Shown here: piece by piece, positions 33,565-43,908 of the stretch
Position numbering within the stretch: the stretch's first letter is position 1
Layout: every line of letters begins with the position of its first letter
Assembly (NCBI GenBank): GCA_018374635.1
Contig: JAHAEW010000005.1
Location: 6,092 to 70,091 of the forward strand
Reading direction: 5' to 3'
DNA length: 64,000 nucleotides
From: Clostridiales bacterium
GTDB taxonomy: Bacteria > Bacillota > Clostridia > Oscillospirales > Oscillospiraceae
The notes under the pieces: model-generated
Told to the model about the DNA's origin: nothing
Databases searched by the model: none
The model's input: the letters and a program-made list of their open reading frames with translations, nothing else
Made by a program: the position numbers and the translations under genes

Positions 33565-34788
33565 TTATTCATACCGCAGCGCGTCGATGGGATTGAGGCG
33601 GGCGGCCTTGTTGGCGGGAAGGTAGCCGAACAGGATGCCGATCCCCACAGATACGCCGAAGGACACGGCGATACCGCCGAGGGTTGGAACGGCCACGAAG
33701 CCATCATTTCCGGTACCCAGCGCCACCGCGATGACGGCGGTGAGTATGTTGGCCATGATAATACCCAAAACGATGCCGATGGCCCCGCCGATGGCCGAGG
33801 TGGTGCCCGCTTCGATGATGAACTGACTGCGGATATCCTTGCCCTTGGCGCCCAGGGATTTGCGAATGCCGATCTCCCGGGTGCGCTCGGTGACCGACAC
33901 CAGCATGATGTTCATAATACCGATACCGCCCACCAGCAGAGAGATGGCGGCAATGAGAATCAGGATCATCATAAGGGTGTTCACCATGGAGTCCATGGCG
34001 TCCATCATCTCGGCCGAGGTCATGACAAAATAGTAGTCCGAGCTCTGGAATGTCTGGTAGAGACGGTTTTCAATGATGCCCTTGGCGGCGGAGGCGGTCT
34101 CGCGGGTGGTGCTGGTGAACATATAGAAGCTGGCGTCCGCCATGCCGTTGAGACGGAGGGCGCTGGTATAGGGGATGTAGATGATATCGTCCCCGCTGCC
34201 CTCGCTCAAATCGGCCACCGTGTCCAGCACGCCGATTACCGTATAGGGGATGCCGCCGATGGAGAGGGTCTGTCCCAGCGGATCGCTGGAAAAGGCGTTT
34301 TGGGCCAGGTAGGCGCCAATGACACAGACGTTCTGAAACCGGTCCACATCCACAAATTTGATAAAGCGGCCGGTGGAGAGGGTCTCCCCCCGCATGGTGG
34401 AGTTTTGTGTTCCGAGAAAGGACTCTCCCACGCCGTAGAGGCTGGTGCGCTCGTACTCTTCCGTGCCCTGGCGTACTTTGGTCTGAACGGTGACATAGGG
34501 TGTGACGCCGGAGATATAATCGGGGTATTTTTCGACCAGAGCGTACATATCCTCCGGCTCAATGGTGCGGGAGGAGCCCATGCCGCGGCCATAGATCTGG
34601 GCCTGGACCAGGTTGGAGCCCATGCTCTCAAACTGAGCGTTCATATAGTTCTGCATGCCGTTGCCCAGGCTGGTGATGATGATGACGGCGGCCACGCCGA
34701 TAATAATGCCCAGCATGGTGAGCAGGGCCCGCATTTTGCTGGTGGCCAGGGATTTGATGGCCAGGCGGAAAGACTGGGAGATATTCAT
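33565..34788 (-). CDS. MacB/FtsX-type ABC transporter permease
   Basis: 407 residues. One N-terminal membrane helix, an extracytoplasmic MacB-like domain (about 45-270) and three C-terminal helices with the FtsX core (LLVGGIGIMNIMLVSVTERTREIGIRKSLGA), ending NPIDALRYE. This is the MacB permease fold with the ATPase on a separate polypeptide. The start codon overlaps the ATPase stop by 4 bases. Works with the ATPase and adaptor to move a substrate outward. Confidence 0.92.
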   Translation of the reverse strand: MNISQSFRLAIKSLATSKMRALLTMLGIIIGVAAVIIITSLGNGMQNYMNAQFESMGSNLVQAQIYGRGMGSSRTIEPEDMYALVEKYPDYISGVTPYVTVQTKVRQGTEEYERTSLYGVGESFLGTQNSTMRGETLSTGRFIKFVDVDRFQNVCVIGAYLAQNAFSSDPLGQTLSIGGIPYTVIGVLDTVADLSEGSGDDIIYIPYTSALRLNGMADASFYMFTSTTRETASAAKGIIENRLYQTFQSSDYYFVMTSAEMMDAMDSMVNTLMMILILIAAISLLVGGIGIMNIMLVSVTERTREIGIRKSLGAKGKDIRSQFIIEAGTTSAIGGAIGIVLGIIMANILTAVIAVALGTGNDGFVAVPTLGGIAVSFGVSVGIGILFGYLPANKAARLNPIDALRYE

Positions 34789-35558
34789 GCCTGCCCCTCC
34801 TCATCGTGAAACTCCCCGGAGAGGCCGCCGCCCTCTTCTCCGGAGAGGGTGGGCTGGACGACCGCGCGGGGATCGCTGGCGTCTCCATCATAGATGATCT
34901 GTCCATCCTGAAGGCGGACGATGCGCTTGGCCTTGACGGCGATGGAGTTGTCATGGGTGATGAGGACCACGGTGTCCCCCTCTTCATTGAGCTTGCGCAG
35001 AAATCCCAGGACCTCGCGGCCGGTACGGGAATCCAGCGCGCCGGTGGGCTCGTCGGCCAGGATCACCGAGGGATTTCCCGCCAGAGCCCGGGCAATGGAG
35101 ACCCGCTGCTGCTGTCCGCCGGAGAGCTGATTGGGGAGGTTCTTGCGCTTGTCGGCCAGTCCCACCCGCTCCAGAGAGCGGATCGCCCGCTCGTGCCGCT
35201 CGTCGGCGGGGACGCCGGCGTAGAGAAGGGGGAGTTCCACATTTTCCTGCACAGTGAGCTTGGGGATCAGATTGTACTGCTGAAAGATGAATCCCAGCAT
35301 CTTGTTGCGGATCTCGGCCTGCTGGTCGTCGTCCATGGTGGATACATCCACGCCGCCCAGATGATAGGTCCCGGAAGTCGGCACATCCAGGCAGCCGATG
35401 ATATTCATGGCGGTGGACTTGCCGGAACCGGACTGGCCGACGATGGCCACGAACTCCCCCTCGTCGATGGTGAGGTTGATGCCGTCCAGGGCGTGGACGG
35501 TCTCCGTGCCCATCTGATAGATTTTATAGACGTCCTTGAGTTCGATGAGATGTTCCAA
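34785..35558 (-). CDS. MacB/LolD-type ABC transporter ATP-binding protein
   Basis: 257 residues. Walker [11 protein letters not shown]-loop FQQYNLIP, signature [15 protein letters not shown], Walker [13 protein letters not shown] and switch His ITHD are all present. TTG start at 35558, with GGGAGG 7 bases upstream inside the end of the adaptor gene. The C-terminus adds an acidic tail of about 30 residues. Partner of the permease below and adaptor above. Confidence 0.94.
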   Translation of the reverse strand: MEHLIELKDVYKIYQMGTETVHALDGINLTIDEGEFVAIVGQSGSGKSTAMNIIGCLDVPTSGTYHLGGVDVSTMDDDQQAEIRNKMLGFIFQQYNLIPKLTVQENVELPLLYAGVPADERHERAIRSLERVGLADKRKNLPNQLSGGQQQRVSIARALAGNPSVILADEPTGALDSRTGREVLGFLRKLNEEGDTVVLITHDNSIAVKAKRIVRLQDGQIIYDGDASDPRAVVQPTLSGEEGGGLSGEFHDEEGQA

Positions 35559-35561
35559 GGC

Positions 35562-37241
35562 TTAGCCTCCCATCATCATTGCCATGGCATTGGAGGATTC
35601 GTTCCTTTTCAGGACGATGTCGCCCTCCTGAAGGCCATCCAGGATCTCGATGTACTCATTGTTGTTCCGGCCCAGGGTGACCTTTCGGGTCTCAATGGTG
35701 CCCGGGGAGATCATGGTTCCGTTTTCATCATACACGGCGTCGGGACCGGGGAGCTGGACGGAGCCGCCATCCGTGCGGTCCACCGTGTCAATGGGAACGC
35801 ACAGGGCCTGGCCCGACCGCTCGACAATGATTTTGGCCGAGACGTTCATGCCGGGGTAGAGTCCCTCCGGATCATCCACCTGGACCGTGACCGGATAGGT
35901 GGTGACGCCGTTGGCGGTGGTGCCGTTGATGTTGATTTTGTCCACCCGTCCGGTGAAGGTCTTGCCGTCCAGAGCCTCCGAGGTGATCTCCACCTCCTGG
36001 CCCACCTGGATCTTGCTGATATCCAGCTCGTCGATGGGCAGGTCGAAGGTGAGGGCGCTCAGGTCATAGATAACGGCCGGATAGCTGCTGCCCGCGGTCC
36101 CTGTGTTTCCCGCGGAGGTAGTGGAGGCGCCGTCAATGTTGTCCCCCACATCCAGATTCTTTTCGATGACGGTGCCGTCAATGGTCGAGGTGATGGTATA
36201 ATTCTCCAGGCTGTCCTGGGCGCTTTGCAGGGTCAGCTTGGCGGTCTCCACGCTCAGGCGGGCGTTTTCGATCTGTGTGGTGATGGAGTCGGCATCAAAG
36301 GAGCCGATGGTCTGCCCGTCGGTAACAGAGTCTCCTTCTTTTACGGAGAGGGAGGCCAGCTCGCCGCTGGTCTTGGCGACCACGGTCTTTTTGGCCGCAT
36401 ACTCAAAGGGGCCGGAGGCCGCACAGGAGCGCGCGCCCACCGTGGCGGTCCCCGTAGAGGAATCGGTAATGATGCCGGGGTTGGCCACCGAGATGGTGAC
36501 GGTGCGGGTCAGAGTGCCGCCGGTACCCACCTCTTCCAGGGGGGAGACGTCGGTAACGGTGCCCGTAATGGGCTGGGCGGTGCCATCCACGACTACGGTA
36601 GCGCTCTGCCCCAGCGAGAGGGCGGCGGCATCCGCGGAGTGGAAGGGGACCTTGAGCTTCATGGTGGAGCGGTCCAGAATATCGGCCACCTGCTGTCCGG
36701 CGGTCACATTGTCCCCCGCATCCACATAGAGCTTGGAGATGATGCCGCTGGCATTTGCAGTGAGCTTGGCGTCCTTGGCGCTGTTCTTCAGATTGTCGTA
36801 AGTAAGCTGAGCCTGCTGCACGGCCAGCCGGGCCTGCTCAATGGAACTCTCCACATCGCTGGCGTCGATGCGGAAGAGAACGTCCCCCTTGTGGACTGTG
36901 TCGCCCTCTTCAAAGGGGGCCTCCAGGATCTCGCCCCGAACCAGTGTGGTTACCTTGTAGGAATGGATGGGGGAGATGGTGCCGGTACCCGATACAGTGA
37001 CCGTCAGATCCTGTATGGAGACAGTTTCAGGGAGGTAGCTGCCGGCCATGGCCATCTGCGTGCCGCCCATACAGCTTTTCAAAAGAAGAGCGACAATGGC
37101 CGCGATGACCACCAGCACAATGAGCCGCTTGACCCATTTGCGCTTTTTCCTGGGCGGTTTGAACTTGGGGGCGTCCTGCTTTTTGGCGGGTGCGGCGGGT
37201 TCCGCCACAGCCGCGCCCTGGGTGAGTTGGGTTTGTTCCAT
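35562..37241 (-). CDS. HlyD/MacA-type efflux periplasmic adaptor-like subunit
   Basis: 559 residues, longer than typical MacA (about 370). A Pro/Lys-rich cytoplasmic N-terminus (1-35), one membrane anchor (about 36-53), then lipoyl/beta-barrel and hairpin parts, with two separate biotinyl-lipoyl-like halves (RGEILEAPFEEGDTVHKGDVLFRID and GELASLSVKEGDSVTDGQTIGSF). Duplicate lipoyl halves explain the extra length. In Gram-positive cells such adaptors reach into the cell wall. AAAGGAG precedes the ATG; tetR ends 24 bases upstream. Confidence 0.9.
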   Translation of the reverse strand: MEQTQLTQGAAVAEPAAPAKKQDAPKFKPPRKKRKWVKRLIVLVVIAAIVALLLKSCMGGTQMAMAGSYLPETVSIQDLTVTVSGTGTISPIHSYKVTTLVRGEILEAPFEEGDTVHKGDVLFRIDASDVESSIEQARLAVQQAQLTYDNLKNSAKDAKLTANASGIISKLYVDAGDNVTAGQQVADILDRSTMKLKVPFHSADAAALSLGQSATVVVDGTAQPITGTVTDVSPLEEVGTGGTLTRTVTISVANPGIITDSSTGTATVGARSCAASGPFEYAAKKTVVAKTSGELASLSVKEGDSVTDGQTIGSFDADSITTQIENARLSVETAKLTLQSAQDSLENYTITSTIDGTVIEKNLDVGDNIDGASTTSAGNTGTAGSSYPAVIYDLSALTFDLPIDELDISKIQVGQEVEITSEALDGKTFTGRVDKININGTTANGVTTYPVTVQVDDPEGLYPGMNVSAKIIVERSGQALCVPIDTVDRTDGGSVQLPGPDAVYDENGTMISPGTIETRKVTLGRNNNEYIEILDGLQEGDIVLKRNESSNAMAMMMGG

Positions 37242-37265
37242 AGGTATCTCCTTTTCCTAAACAGG

Positions 37266-37889
37266 CTACGGCAGCTCCGGTTTGGAGACCATGCCGCGCT
37301 GAAGAATATCAAAAATGCGGACCAGACGCGCCCGCGCGGGGGCGGGGTCCTCCATCTGGATGCCGGAGAGAACGGCCGACCCGGTGACGGCGCACAGCAG
37401 ATGAAAGCTCTCGCGCAGGTCGTCTTCGTGCCGCAGGTCCAGACAGGCCGGGTCGATCTGGTCCAGAAGCCGGAGCAGCGGCGGCTCCGGGATATCGGCG
37501 CGGAGAATGAGATCGGGATTCATCGGATGGTTCAGCTGCAGGATACGCACGACCTCTTCAAACGCGCGGTCCCGCTCCGGCAGGCGGTAATAGGCCTGAA
37601 GCTGGTCAAAGAGATCCAGCAGGGCGGGAAAGGGATTTCCGTTCCGGCGGTGCAGAGCGGAGCGGGCGGGCGCTTCCAGCTGACGGGTATGGAGCTCCAG
37701 AAGATAAAAAAACAGTTCCCCTTTGTCCCGAAAATACATGTAGAAGCTTCCGCGGGAGATATCAGCCGCCTGAATGATCCGGTTGATCGAGGCGTCGGCA
37801 AAGGGGACCCGTGCAAACTCCTTCCGGGCGGCGCGAAGCAGTTTCTCCTGCTTTTCCGGCGGCAGACGAAAAAAGGTGCTGCTGGGCAA
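37266..37889 (-). CDS. TetR-family regulator of the efflux operon
   Basis: 207 residues from a TTG at 37889, chosen because GGGGG lies 8 bases upstream and the protein then starts PSSTFFRLPPEKQEKLL, a normal TetR beginning. An ATG at 37916 would add nine residues. HTH at about 20-60 ends ISRGSFYMYFRDK. It is the first gene of tetR-adaptor-ATPase-permease(-SLH), and a perfect palindrome overlaps its transcription start, so it probably represses its own operon until a toxic or signalling ligand binds. Confidence 0.88.
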   Translation of the reverse strand: MPSSTFFRLPPEKQEKLLRAARKEFARVPFADASINRIIQAADISRGSFYMYFRDKGELFFYLLELHTRQLEAPARSALHRRNGNPFPALLDLFDQLQAYYRLPERDRAFEEVVRILQLNHPMNPDLILRADIPEPPLLRLLDQIDPACLDLRHEDDLRESFHLLCAVTGSAVLSGIQMEDPAPARARLVRIFDILQRGMVSKPELP

Positions 37890-37917
37890 ACCACAAGCCC
37901 CCTTTCTGAAAAACATA

Positions 37918-37936
37918 ATATGACAGCGTGTCATAT
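37918..37936. promoter_or_regulatory. Palindromic operator, probable TetR site
   Basis: ATATGACA-GCG-TGTCATAT on the plus strand: perfect 8-bp arms. It begins directly after the -10 box and covers the transcription start, the ideal place for repression. Confidence 0.75.
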
Positions 37937-37965
37937 ATCATAGAGGACCACGTGATATCTGTCAA
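37937..37965 (-). promoter_or_regulatory. Promoter of the tetR-efflux operon
   Basis: Minus strand TTGACA (37960-37965), 17 bases, TATGAT (37937-37942). Confidence 0.75.
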
Positions 37966-38215
37966 TCAAAGGGCGCAGGAGTTTAAAGAAACTTAACATT
38001 TTCCGGAACAAGGATACACCTTCCACCCGGTGAAAAGTCAAGAGGACAGAGGACGATAGTATGATACCTCAGAAAAAGATAAGTCCTGACTAAAAAAGGA
38101 TGAAGATTTTATTAAAAATGGCAGACACACCAGGCGGAACGGGAGCATTGACGGAAGGGGCGGATGCGGATACAATGGCGTTACCGCCATTTACAGGAGA
38201 AAAGGAGTGTGCGCT

Positions 38216-39376
38216 ATGCAGTCGATCTTTGACCAAGCGGTAGAGCGGAGAGGAAGCGGGAGTGTCAAATGGGACCGGGCGGACAAAAATTTTGGGGGAA
38301 CCGATCTTCTGCCCATGTGGGTCGCGGATATGGATTTTCCGGCGCCCCTGGGGGTCCTCGCGGCGCTCCGGCGGCGGATGGAGCAGGGGGTGTTCGGTTA
38401 CAGCGTTCTGACCGGAGACTACTATGAGGCGGTGATCGGCTGGATGGCCCGCCGGCACCGGTGCGAGGTAAAGAGGGAGTGGATCGTCTTTGCGCCGGGG
38501 GTCGTGTCCGCGCTGTATTTTTCCGTACAGGCTGTGACGGAACCGGGGGACGAAGTGCTGATTTCCACGCCGGTGTACGGGCCTTTTTACCATGCGGTGG
38601 AGGAGTCGGGGCGGGTAGTAAACCGATGCCCGCTCAAGCGCCGGGATGGGCGGTACGCCTTTGATTTTGAGGAGATGGAGCGGCGGGTCACGCCCAGCAC
38701 CCGGGCGCTGATGCTCTGTTCTCCCCACAACCCGGTGGGCCGGGTCTGGACGCGGGAGGAGCTGGAAGAACTGGGCCGCTTCTGCCTGCGGCACGATCTG
38801 ACCGTGATTGCCGATGAGATCCACAGTGATCTGGTGTTCCGGCCCCATACCGTATTTTGGAATGCGCTGCCGGAAATGGAACAGAGGACGATCCTCTGCA
38901 CGGCGCCCAGCAAGACCTTTAATCTGGCCGGGATACAGGCCTCCAATATCATCATCCCCAACGAGGCGCTGCGGCGGAGATACCGCTCGGTGGCAGAGGG
39001 GCACCACGCCCTCTCCCCCAACGCCTTTGTAGAGGCGGCGGTGGTCGGCGCCTACCGGGACTCCGAGGCGTGGCTGGATGAGCTGCTGGTCTATCTGAAG
39101 GGGAACGTGGATTATTTCTGTGCCGAGGTGGCCCGGAGCCTGCCCCAGCTGCGGGTGGAGCCGCCGGAGGGGACCTATCTGGCCTGGGTGGACTGTTCCG
39201 GCCTGGGCCTTTCGCCGGAGGAGCGGAAGCGGCTTTTGGTAGAGAAGTGTAAAGTGGCTTTTAATGATGGGAGCAGCTTCGGGCCGGAGGGCGCGGACTT
39301 TGTGCGTGTCAACCTGGCGTGCCCCCGCTCCACGGTGGAGGAGTGCCTGCGCCGGCTGCGGACAGGCTGTCTTTGA
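38216..39376 (+). CDS. MalY/PatB-family PLP-dependent cystathionine beta-lyase/aminotransferase
   Basis: 386 residues, class I/II aminotransferase fold. The family start FDQAVERRGSGSVKWDRA and MWVADMDFPAP is typical of MalY/PatB. Motifs: SPHNPVGRVWTREEL (Asn binding carboxylate), IADEIHSDL (PLP Asp), and the Schiff-base Lys in APSKTFNLAG. These enzymes cleave C-S bonds of cystathionine or related cysteine conjugates to pyruvate, ammonia and a thiol. ATG 38216 with GGAG; a GTG three codons earlier overlaps that site. It is alone between two terminators. Confidence 0.9.
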   Translation: MQSIFDQAVERRGSGSVKWDRADKNFGGTDLLPMWVADMDFPAPLGVLAALRRRMEQGVFGYSVLTGDYYEAVIGWMARRHRCEVKREWIVFAPGVVSALYFSVQAVTEPGDEVLISTPVYGPFYHAVEESGRVVNRCPLKRRDGRYAFDFEEMERRVTPSTRALMLCSPHNPVGRVWTREELEELGRFCLRHDLTVIADEIHSDLVFRPHTVFWNALPEMEQRTILCTAPSKTFNLAGIQASNIIIPNEALRRRYRSVAEGHHALSPNAFVEAAVVGAYRDSEAWLDELLVYLKGNVDYFCAEVARSLPQLRVEPPEGTYLAWVDCSGLGLSPEERKRLLVEKCKVAFNDGSSFGPEGADFVRVNLACPRSTVEECLRRLRTGCL

Positions 39377-39394
39377 ATATTGTATTTGAACCCC

Positions 39395-39428
39395 GGGCGG
39401 CACAGCTTCAGCTGTGCCGCCCAGCCTT
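39395..39428 (+). terminator. Terminator after the malY-like gene
   Basis: Perfect 13-bp stem GGGCGGCACAGCT (39395-39407) and AGCTGTGCCGCCC (39410-39422), then AGCCTTTT. A second 9-bp hairpin (39541-39549 / 39561-39569) lies nearer gdhA and may end that gene. Confidence 0.8.
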
Positions 39429-39641
39429 TTGGACGCTACGGGGACGCTGTCGGGCGGATGAACGCGTCATGCCGGTGCGCCGTATTTTATCCCATAGGGG
39501 AGAGGAGCTCCGGAGAAAAGAGAGGCGCATATGGCGCAAGACGCCGGGGCCCATTTTGGACCCCGGCGTCTCCGTATGTTCAAAAGCTTTGATGCGCGCC
39601 TCAAAATGCGGATGCGTTTTCCGGCGCCTGCGTCAAGAGGG

Positions 39642-41045
<1,404 letters not shown>

Positions 41046-41158
41046 TCACTCGGAATCAAACTGCAAGGCATGCAAAGATGCGTTGCAAGAAGCGGAATGG
41101 AGCGCGGAACAGGCCTCGCATCCGAAGCTGACTCATACTCCAACTGAAAGCATGGCCT

Positions 41159-41189
41159 ATTATAAGACCGGAAGTGGGGGGTCTGTCAA
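41159..41189 (-). promoter_or_regulatory. Promoter candidate for gdhA
   Basis: Minus strand TTGACA (41184-41189) and TATAAT (41159-41164), spacer 19, slightly long. Leader about 170 bases with GCAT/TGCA-rich repeats that may fold. Confidence 0.5.
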
Positions 41190-41270
41190 TAGATTTTTGA
41201 AAAAAGAAATAAAATTTGCATGAAGATGAATTGGTTCTTGCAAAAATGACATCGGATGACGGATAACTTG

Positions 41271-42167
41271 TCAGATCATGGCCATAAAGGCCAGCGCCTC
41301 GGGGGAGAGCTTGCTCATGGGGTCCCAGATCAGACAGACCCGGGGACAGAGAGAAAAGGATTCCAGCCGGCGAACGACCAGATTGGGGTCGCTGTTGATA
41401 GCGGCGGAGGTATAGGGGGCGATGGCGATACCGATCCCTGCGCTGGCCCAGCTGAGGGAGGATTGGATCTCGCCGTTTTCGCAGATGATGTGAGGACTGA
41501 AGCCCCGCTTGCGGCAGGCGCTGAGCAGCATTTCCCGGTACCGCTGGTGGATCACCAGAGGTTTCCCCTGGAGGGCCTCCAGAGGGGTGGAGGCCAGATT
41601 TCCGCCCTCGTAGTAGAAATCAAAGAATTGGGGCAGGGCGATTGCCACGAAGTAATCGTGTTCCCCCGGGCTCAGTACAGGGTCCTGGATGGGGAGGGAG
41701 CGAAACCCCGCCACATTGAAGGGTTCGCGGACAAAACCGAAATCCACATTTCTGCCCTCCAGATCCCGGAGCACCGTGTCGGTGCGGCCCTCGCGCACCT
41801 GAAAGTGTACATAAGGATATTCACGGAAAAAGCGCGCTATGATCTGAGGGAGCAGCCGATTGTTGACCGAGCCGATAGACCCGATGCGGATCATGGACTC
41901 TTTGTTCTGAGCGGCGACCTGAATGTCATAGGCGGTCTCCTTCAAAAGCGCGAGGATGGCTTCCGCACGTTCCTGAAGCAGGCGCCCTTCTGCGGTAATT
42001 TCCAGATGGCGCTTGCTGCGGAGAAAGAGAGGGGTGCCCAGTTCTTCCTCCAGAGATTTCAGCTGGAGGCTCAGGGGGGGCTGGGAGATATTCAGATTCT
42101 GCGCCGCTTTGGTTACGCTGCCCATTCGGGTGATCTCCAGAAAGTATTCCAGCTGTTTTAGTGTCAT
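41271..42167 (-). CDS. LysR-family regulator, probable regulator of the nicotinate cluster
   Basis: 298 residues. N-terminal winged HTH (MTLKQLEYFLEITRMGSVTKAAQNLNISQPPLSLQLKSLEEELG), then a substrate-binding domain (about 92-295). It is divergent from the first gene of the nicotinate cluster, the standard LysR arrangement; such regulators usually activate the divergent operon when a pathway compound binds. GGAGG stands 11 bases before the ATG. Between the two starts lie a perfect AT-rich dyad and a good plus-strand promoter. Inference: the inducer is nicotinate or 6-hydroxynicotinate. Confidence 0.88.
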   Translation of the reverse strand: MTLKQLEYFLEITRMGSVTKAAQNLNISQPPLSLQLKSLEEELGTPLFLRSKRHLEITAEGRLLQERAEAILALLKETAYDIQVAAQNKESMIRIGSIGSVNNRLLPQIIARFFREYPYVHFQVREGRTDTVLRDLEGRNVDFGFVREPFNVAGFRSLPIQDPVLSPGEHDYFVAIALPQFFDFYYEGGNLASTPLEALQGKPLVIHQRYREMLLSACRKRGFSPHIICENGEIQSSLSWASAGIGIAIAPYTSAAINSDPNLVVRRLESFSLCPRVCLIWDPMSKLSPEALAFMAMI

Positions 42168-42210
42168 TGCACAAAATACCTCCGTTCTTTTTGACGTTTT
42201 GAGGGTGGAT

Positions 42211-42229
42211 TATATATTTAAAATATATA
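42211..42229. promoter_or_regulatory. Candidate LysR binding site
   Basis: TATATATTT-A-AAATATATA, perfect 9-bp arms. Its centre is about 73 bases upstream of the predicted plus-strand transcription start, the usual place for a LysR recognition site. Confidence 0.5.
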
Positions 42230-42257
42230 TGGAGAGAATTTTGAATGGGAAAAGTAT

Positions 42258-42286
42258 TTGAAAAGAGAGAGGTGAAATGCTATAAT
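42258..42286 (+). promoter_or_regulatory. Promoter of the nicotinate cluster
   Basis: -35 TTGAAA (42258-42263), exactly 17 bases, -10 TATAAT (42281-42286). Confidence 0.7.
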
Positions 42287-42597
42287 TTCAGCATAAAAGA
42301 AAGAGGCAAATTAGTCAATATGCAAAATAAAATAAAAAACATAGGCATATCGACCGCCGTATTTCATATAAATTGAAGTATATAATTTATGTTGGTTTTA
42401 AGAGAGAAATGTTGATATGTAGTCCATATAAAACAAGGGGCCGTATGGGCCGTTACGTCTGTTGAGTATATTACGTTCCCTGTGCGGAAACGTGATATAA
42501 AACGCTGGTGATTGGAAAACGACAGGAGCCGGCATCGCATTCCCCGCCCCAACAAAAAGCACCGCTGAGTGTAAGTTTCAGAGAGGGAGGAACGTCT

Positions 42598-43707
42598 ATG
42601 TCTGAGCAAGCAAACAAGCAAGAACTGACAGGATTCCGCAAGTACATGAAGGAACAGAACATTGAGTTCTCGTTCAACCGCATTTTCATCCAGGGGCTGG
42701 GCGGCATGGCCCACGGTCTGTTCGCCTCGCTGCTGATCGGTACCATTCTGGGAACGATCGGTCAGTTTGTCCCGGGGGCGGTCGGAACCTTCCTGGCGGA
42801 GGTATCGGCCTACACCAAGGAGATCCAGGGCGCGGCCATGGCAATGGCCATCGCTTACGCCATGAAAGCCGATCCCTACATCCTCTATTCCCTGGCCACA
42901 GTTGGCCTGGTGGCCAACAAGCTGGGCGCGGCCGGCGGCCCGCTGGCGGTGTATTTCGTCAGCCTGGTGGCAATTCTGGCCGGTAAACTGGTCTCCAAGC
43001 GTACGCCGGTCGACCTGATCATCACACCCACCGTCACCATCTGCGTGGGCGTTCTGGTTGCCAACCTGATTGCGCCGCCCATCGGCGCCTTTGCCGTGTG
43101 GCTGGGTACCATCATTATGTGGGCCACCAATCAGCAGCCCTTCCTGATGGGCATTCTGGTGTCGGTCATCGTGGGTATTATTCTGACCCTTCCCATCAGC
43201 TCTGCGGCCATCTGCGCCGGCCTGGGCCTGGTGGGTCTGGCCGGAGGCGCGGCGGTTGCCGGATGCTGTGCGCAGATGGTGGGCTTTGCGGTCTGCTCGT
43301 ACCGTGAGAATAAACTCAATGGGCTGGCTTCCATCGGCCTGGGCACCTCGATGCTGCTGGTCCCCAACCTGCTGAAAAAACCCATCCTCTGGGTCCCGCC
43401 CACGTTGACGGCGGCGATCACCGGCCCCATCGCCACCTGCCTGTTCAACCTGCGCATGAACGGAGCGCCCATCTCCTCCGGCATGGGCACCTCCGGTATC
43501 GTGGGCCCCATCGGCGTGGTGACCGGCTGGCTGAATCCCTCTGAAGCGGCGGTGAAGATGGGGGAAGCGGCCCTGGCTCCCGGCGCGATGGACTGGATCG
43601 GCATGATCCTCATCTGCTTTATCCTGCCCGCCATTCTCTCCTGGGTCATCTCGGAGTTCATGCGCAAGAGGGGCTGGATCGAATTTGGCGACTACAAGCT
43701 GGTATAA
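42598..43707 (+). CDS. PTS EIIC-type (PF13303-like) membrane protein; candidate nicotinate transporter
   Basis: 369 residues, about ten membrane helices. The sequence resembles the PTS_EIIC_2 group: FNRIFIQGLGGMAHGLFASLLIGTIL near the start, TPVDLIITPTVTICVG in the middle and NGAPISSGMGTSGIVGPIGV near the end. No EIIA or EIIB domain is fused or encoded nearby, so phosphoryl transfer is unlikely. It is the first gene of the nicotinate cluster, directly behind the LysR-type promoter. No other transporter gene is in the cluster. Inference: it imports nicotinate or a related compound. GGGAGG lies 7 bases before the ATG. Confidence 0.78.
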   Translation: MSEQANKQELTGFRKYMKEQNIEFSFNRIFIQGLGGMAHGLFASLLIGTILGTIGQFVPGAVGTFLAEVSAYTKEIQGAAMAMAIAYAMKADPYILYSLATVGLVANKLGAAGGPLAVYFVSLVAILAGKLVSKRTPVDLIITPTVTICVGVLVANLIAPPIGAFAVWLGTIIMWATNQQPFLMGILVSVIVGIILTLPISSAAICAGLGLVGLAGGAAVAGCCAQMVGFAVCSYRENKLNGLASIGLGTSMLLVPNLLKKPILWVPPTLTAAITGPIATCLFNLRMNGAPISSGMGTSGIVGPIGVVTGWLNPSEAAVKMGEAALAPGAMDWIGMILICFILPAILSWVISEFMRKRGWIEFGDYKLV

Positions 43708-43748
43708 AGGATTGAGAACAGGACCCGGAGTTTGTTTATAGCGCTGGC

Positions 43749-43782
43749 GCCGGGGCTTCCATTGGAACATGGGCGCCCCGGC
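43749..43782 (+). terminator. Hairpin after the EIIC-like gene
   Basis: Arms GCCGGGGC (43749-43756) and GCCCCGGC (43775-43782) with an inner TTCC/GGAA stem. Only a mixed TCCTTCC tail, so it may reduce rather than stop transcription into ena. Confidence 0.45.
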
Positions 43783-43908
43783 TCCTTCCGGCGGAAAGGT
43801 TTGCCGGTACTTGGTACCTCCCTATCCACTTGGGCGGCACTGGTATTGCGATATACAACAGGCAGTGGACGGCGGAAACCGCCCAAAGATTGAAAGGAGC
43901 GTTTTTTT

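Larger units (their letters stand above)
37890..38215. other. Divergent region between efflux operon and malY-like gene
   Basis: 326 bases without a gene. Left part: promoter and operator of the efflux operon. The right part, before the aminotransferase, holds only weak promoter-like sequence (TATGAT near 38060) and the ribosome binding site AAAAGGAG; nothing else recognised. Confidence 0.5.
42168..42597. other. Divergent control region of the nicotinate cluster
   Basis: 430 bases without a gene. Contains the dyad 42211-42229, the promoter 42258-42286 and then an unusually long leader of about 300 AT-rich bases to the first gene, with a near-dyad around ACGTTCC/GGAAACGT (about 42474-42492). 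No known riboswitch recognised. Confidence 0.55.

Noticed and set aside
34806..37943. Plus-strand open frame of 1045 codons opposite the efflux genes
   Set aside because: Antisense of the ABC ATPase, adaptor and tetR; the sense strand has complete motifs and overlapping starts.
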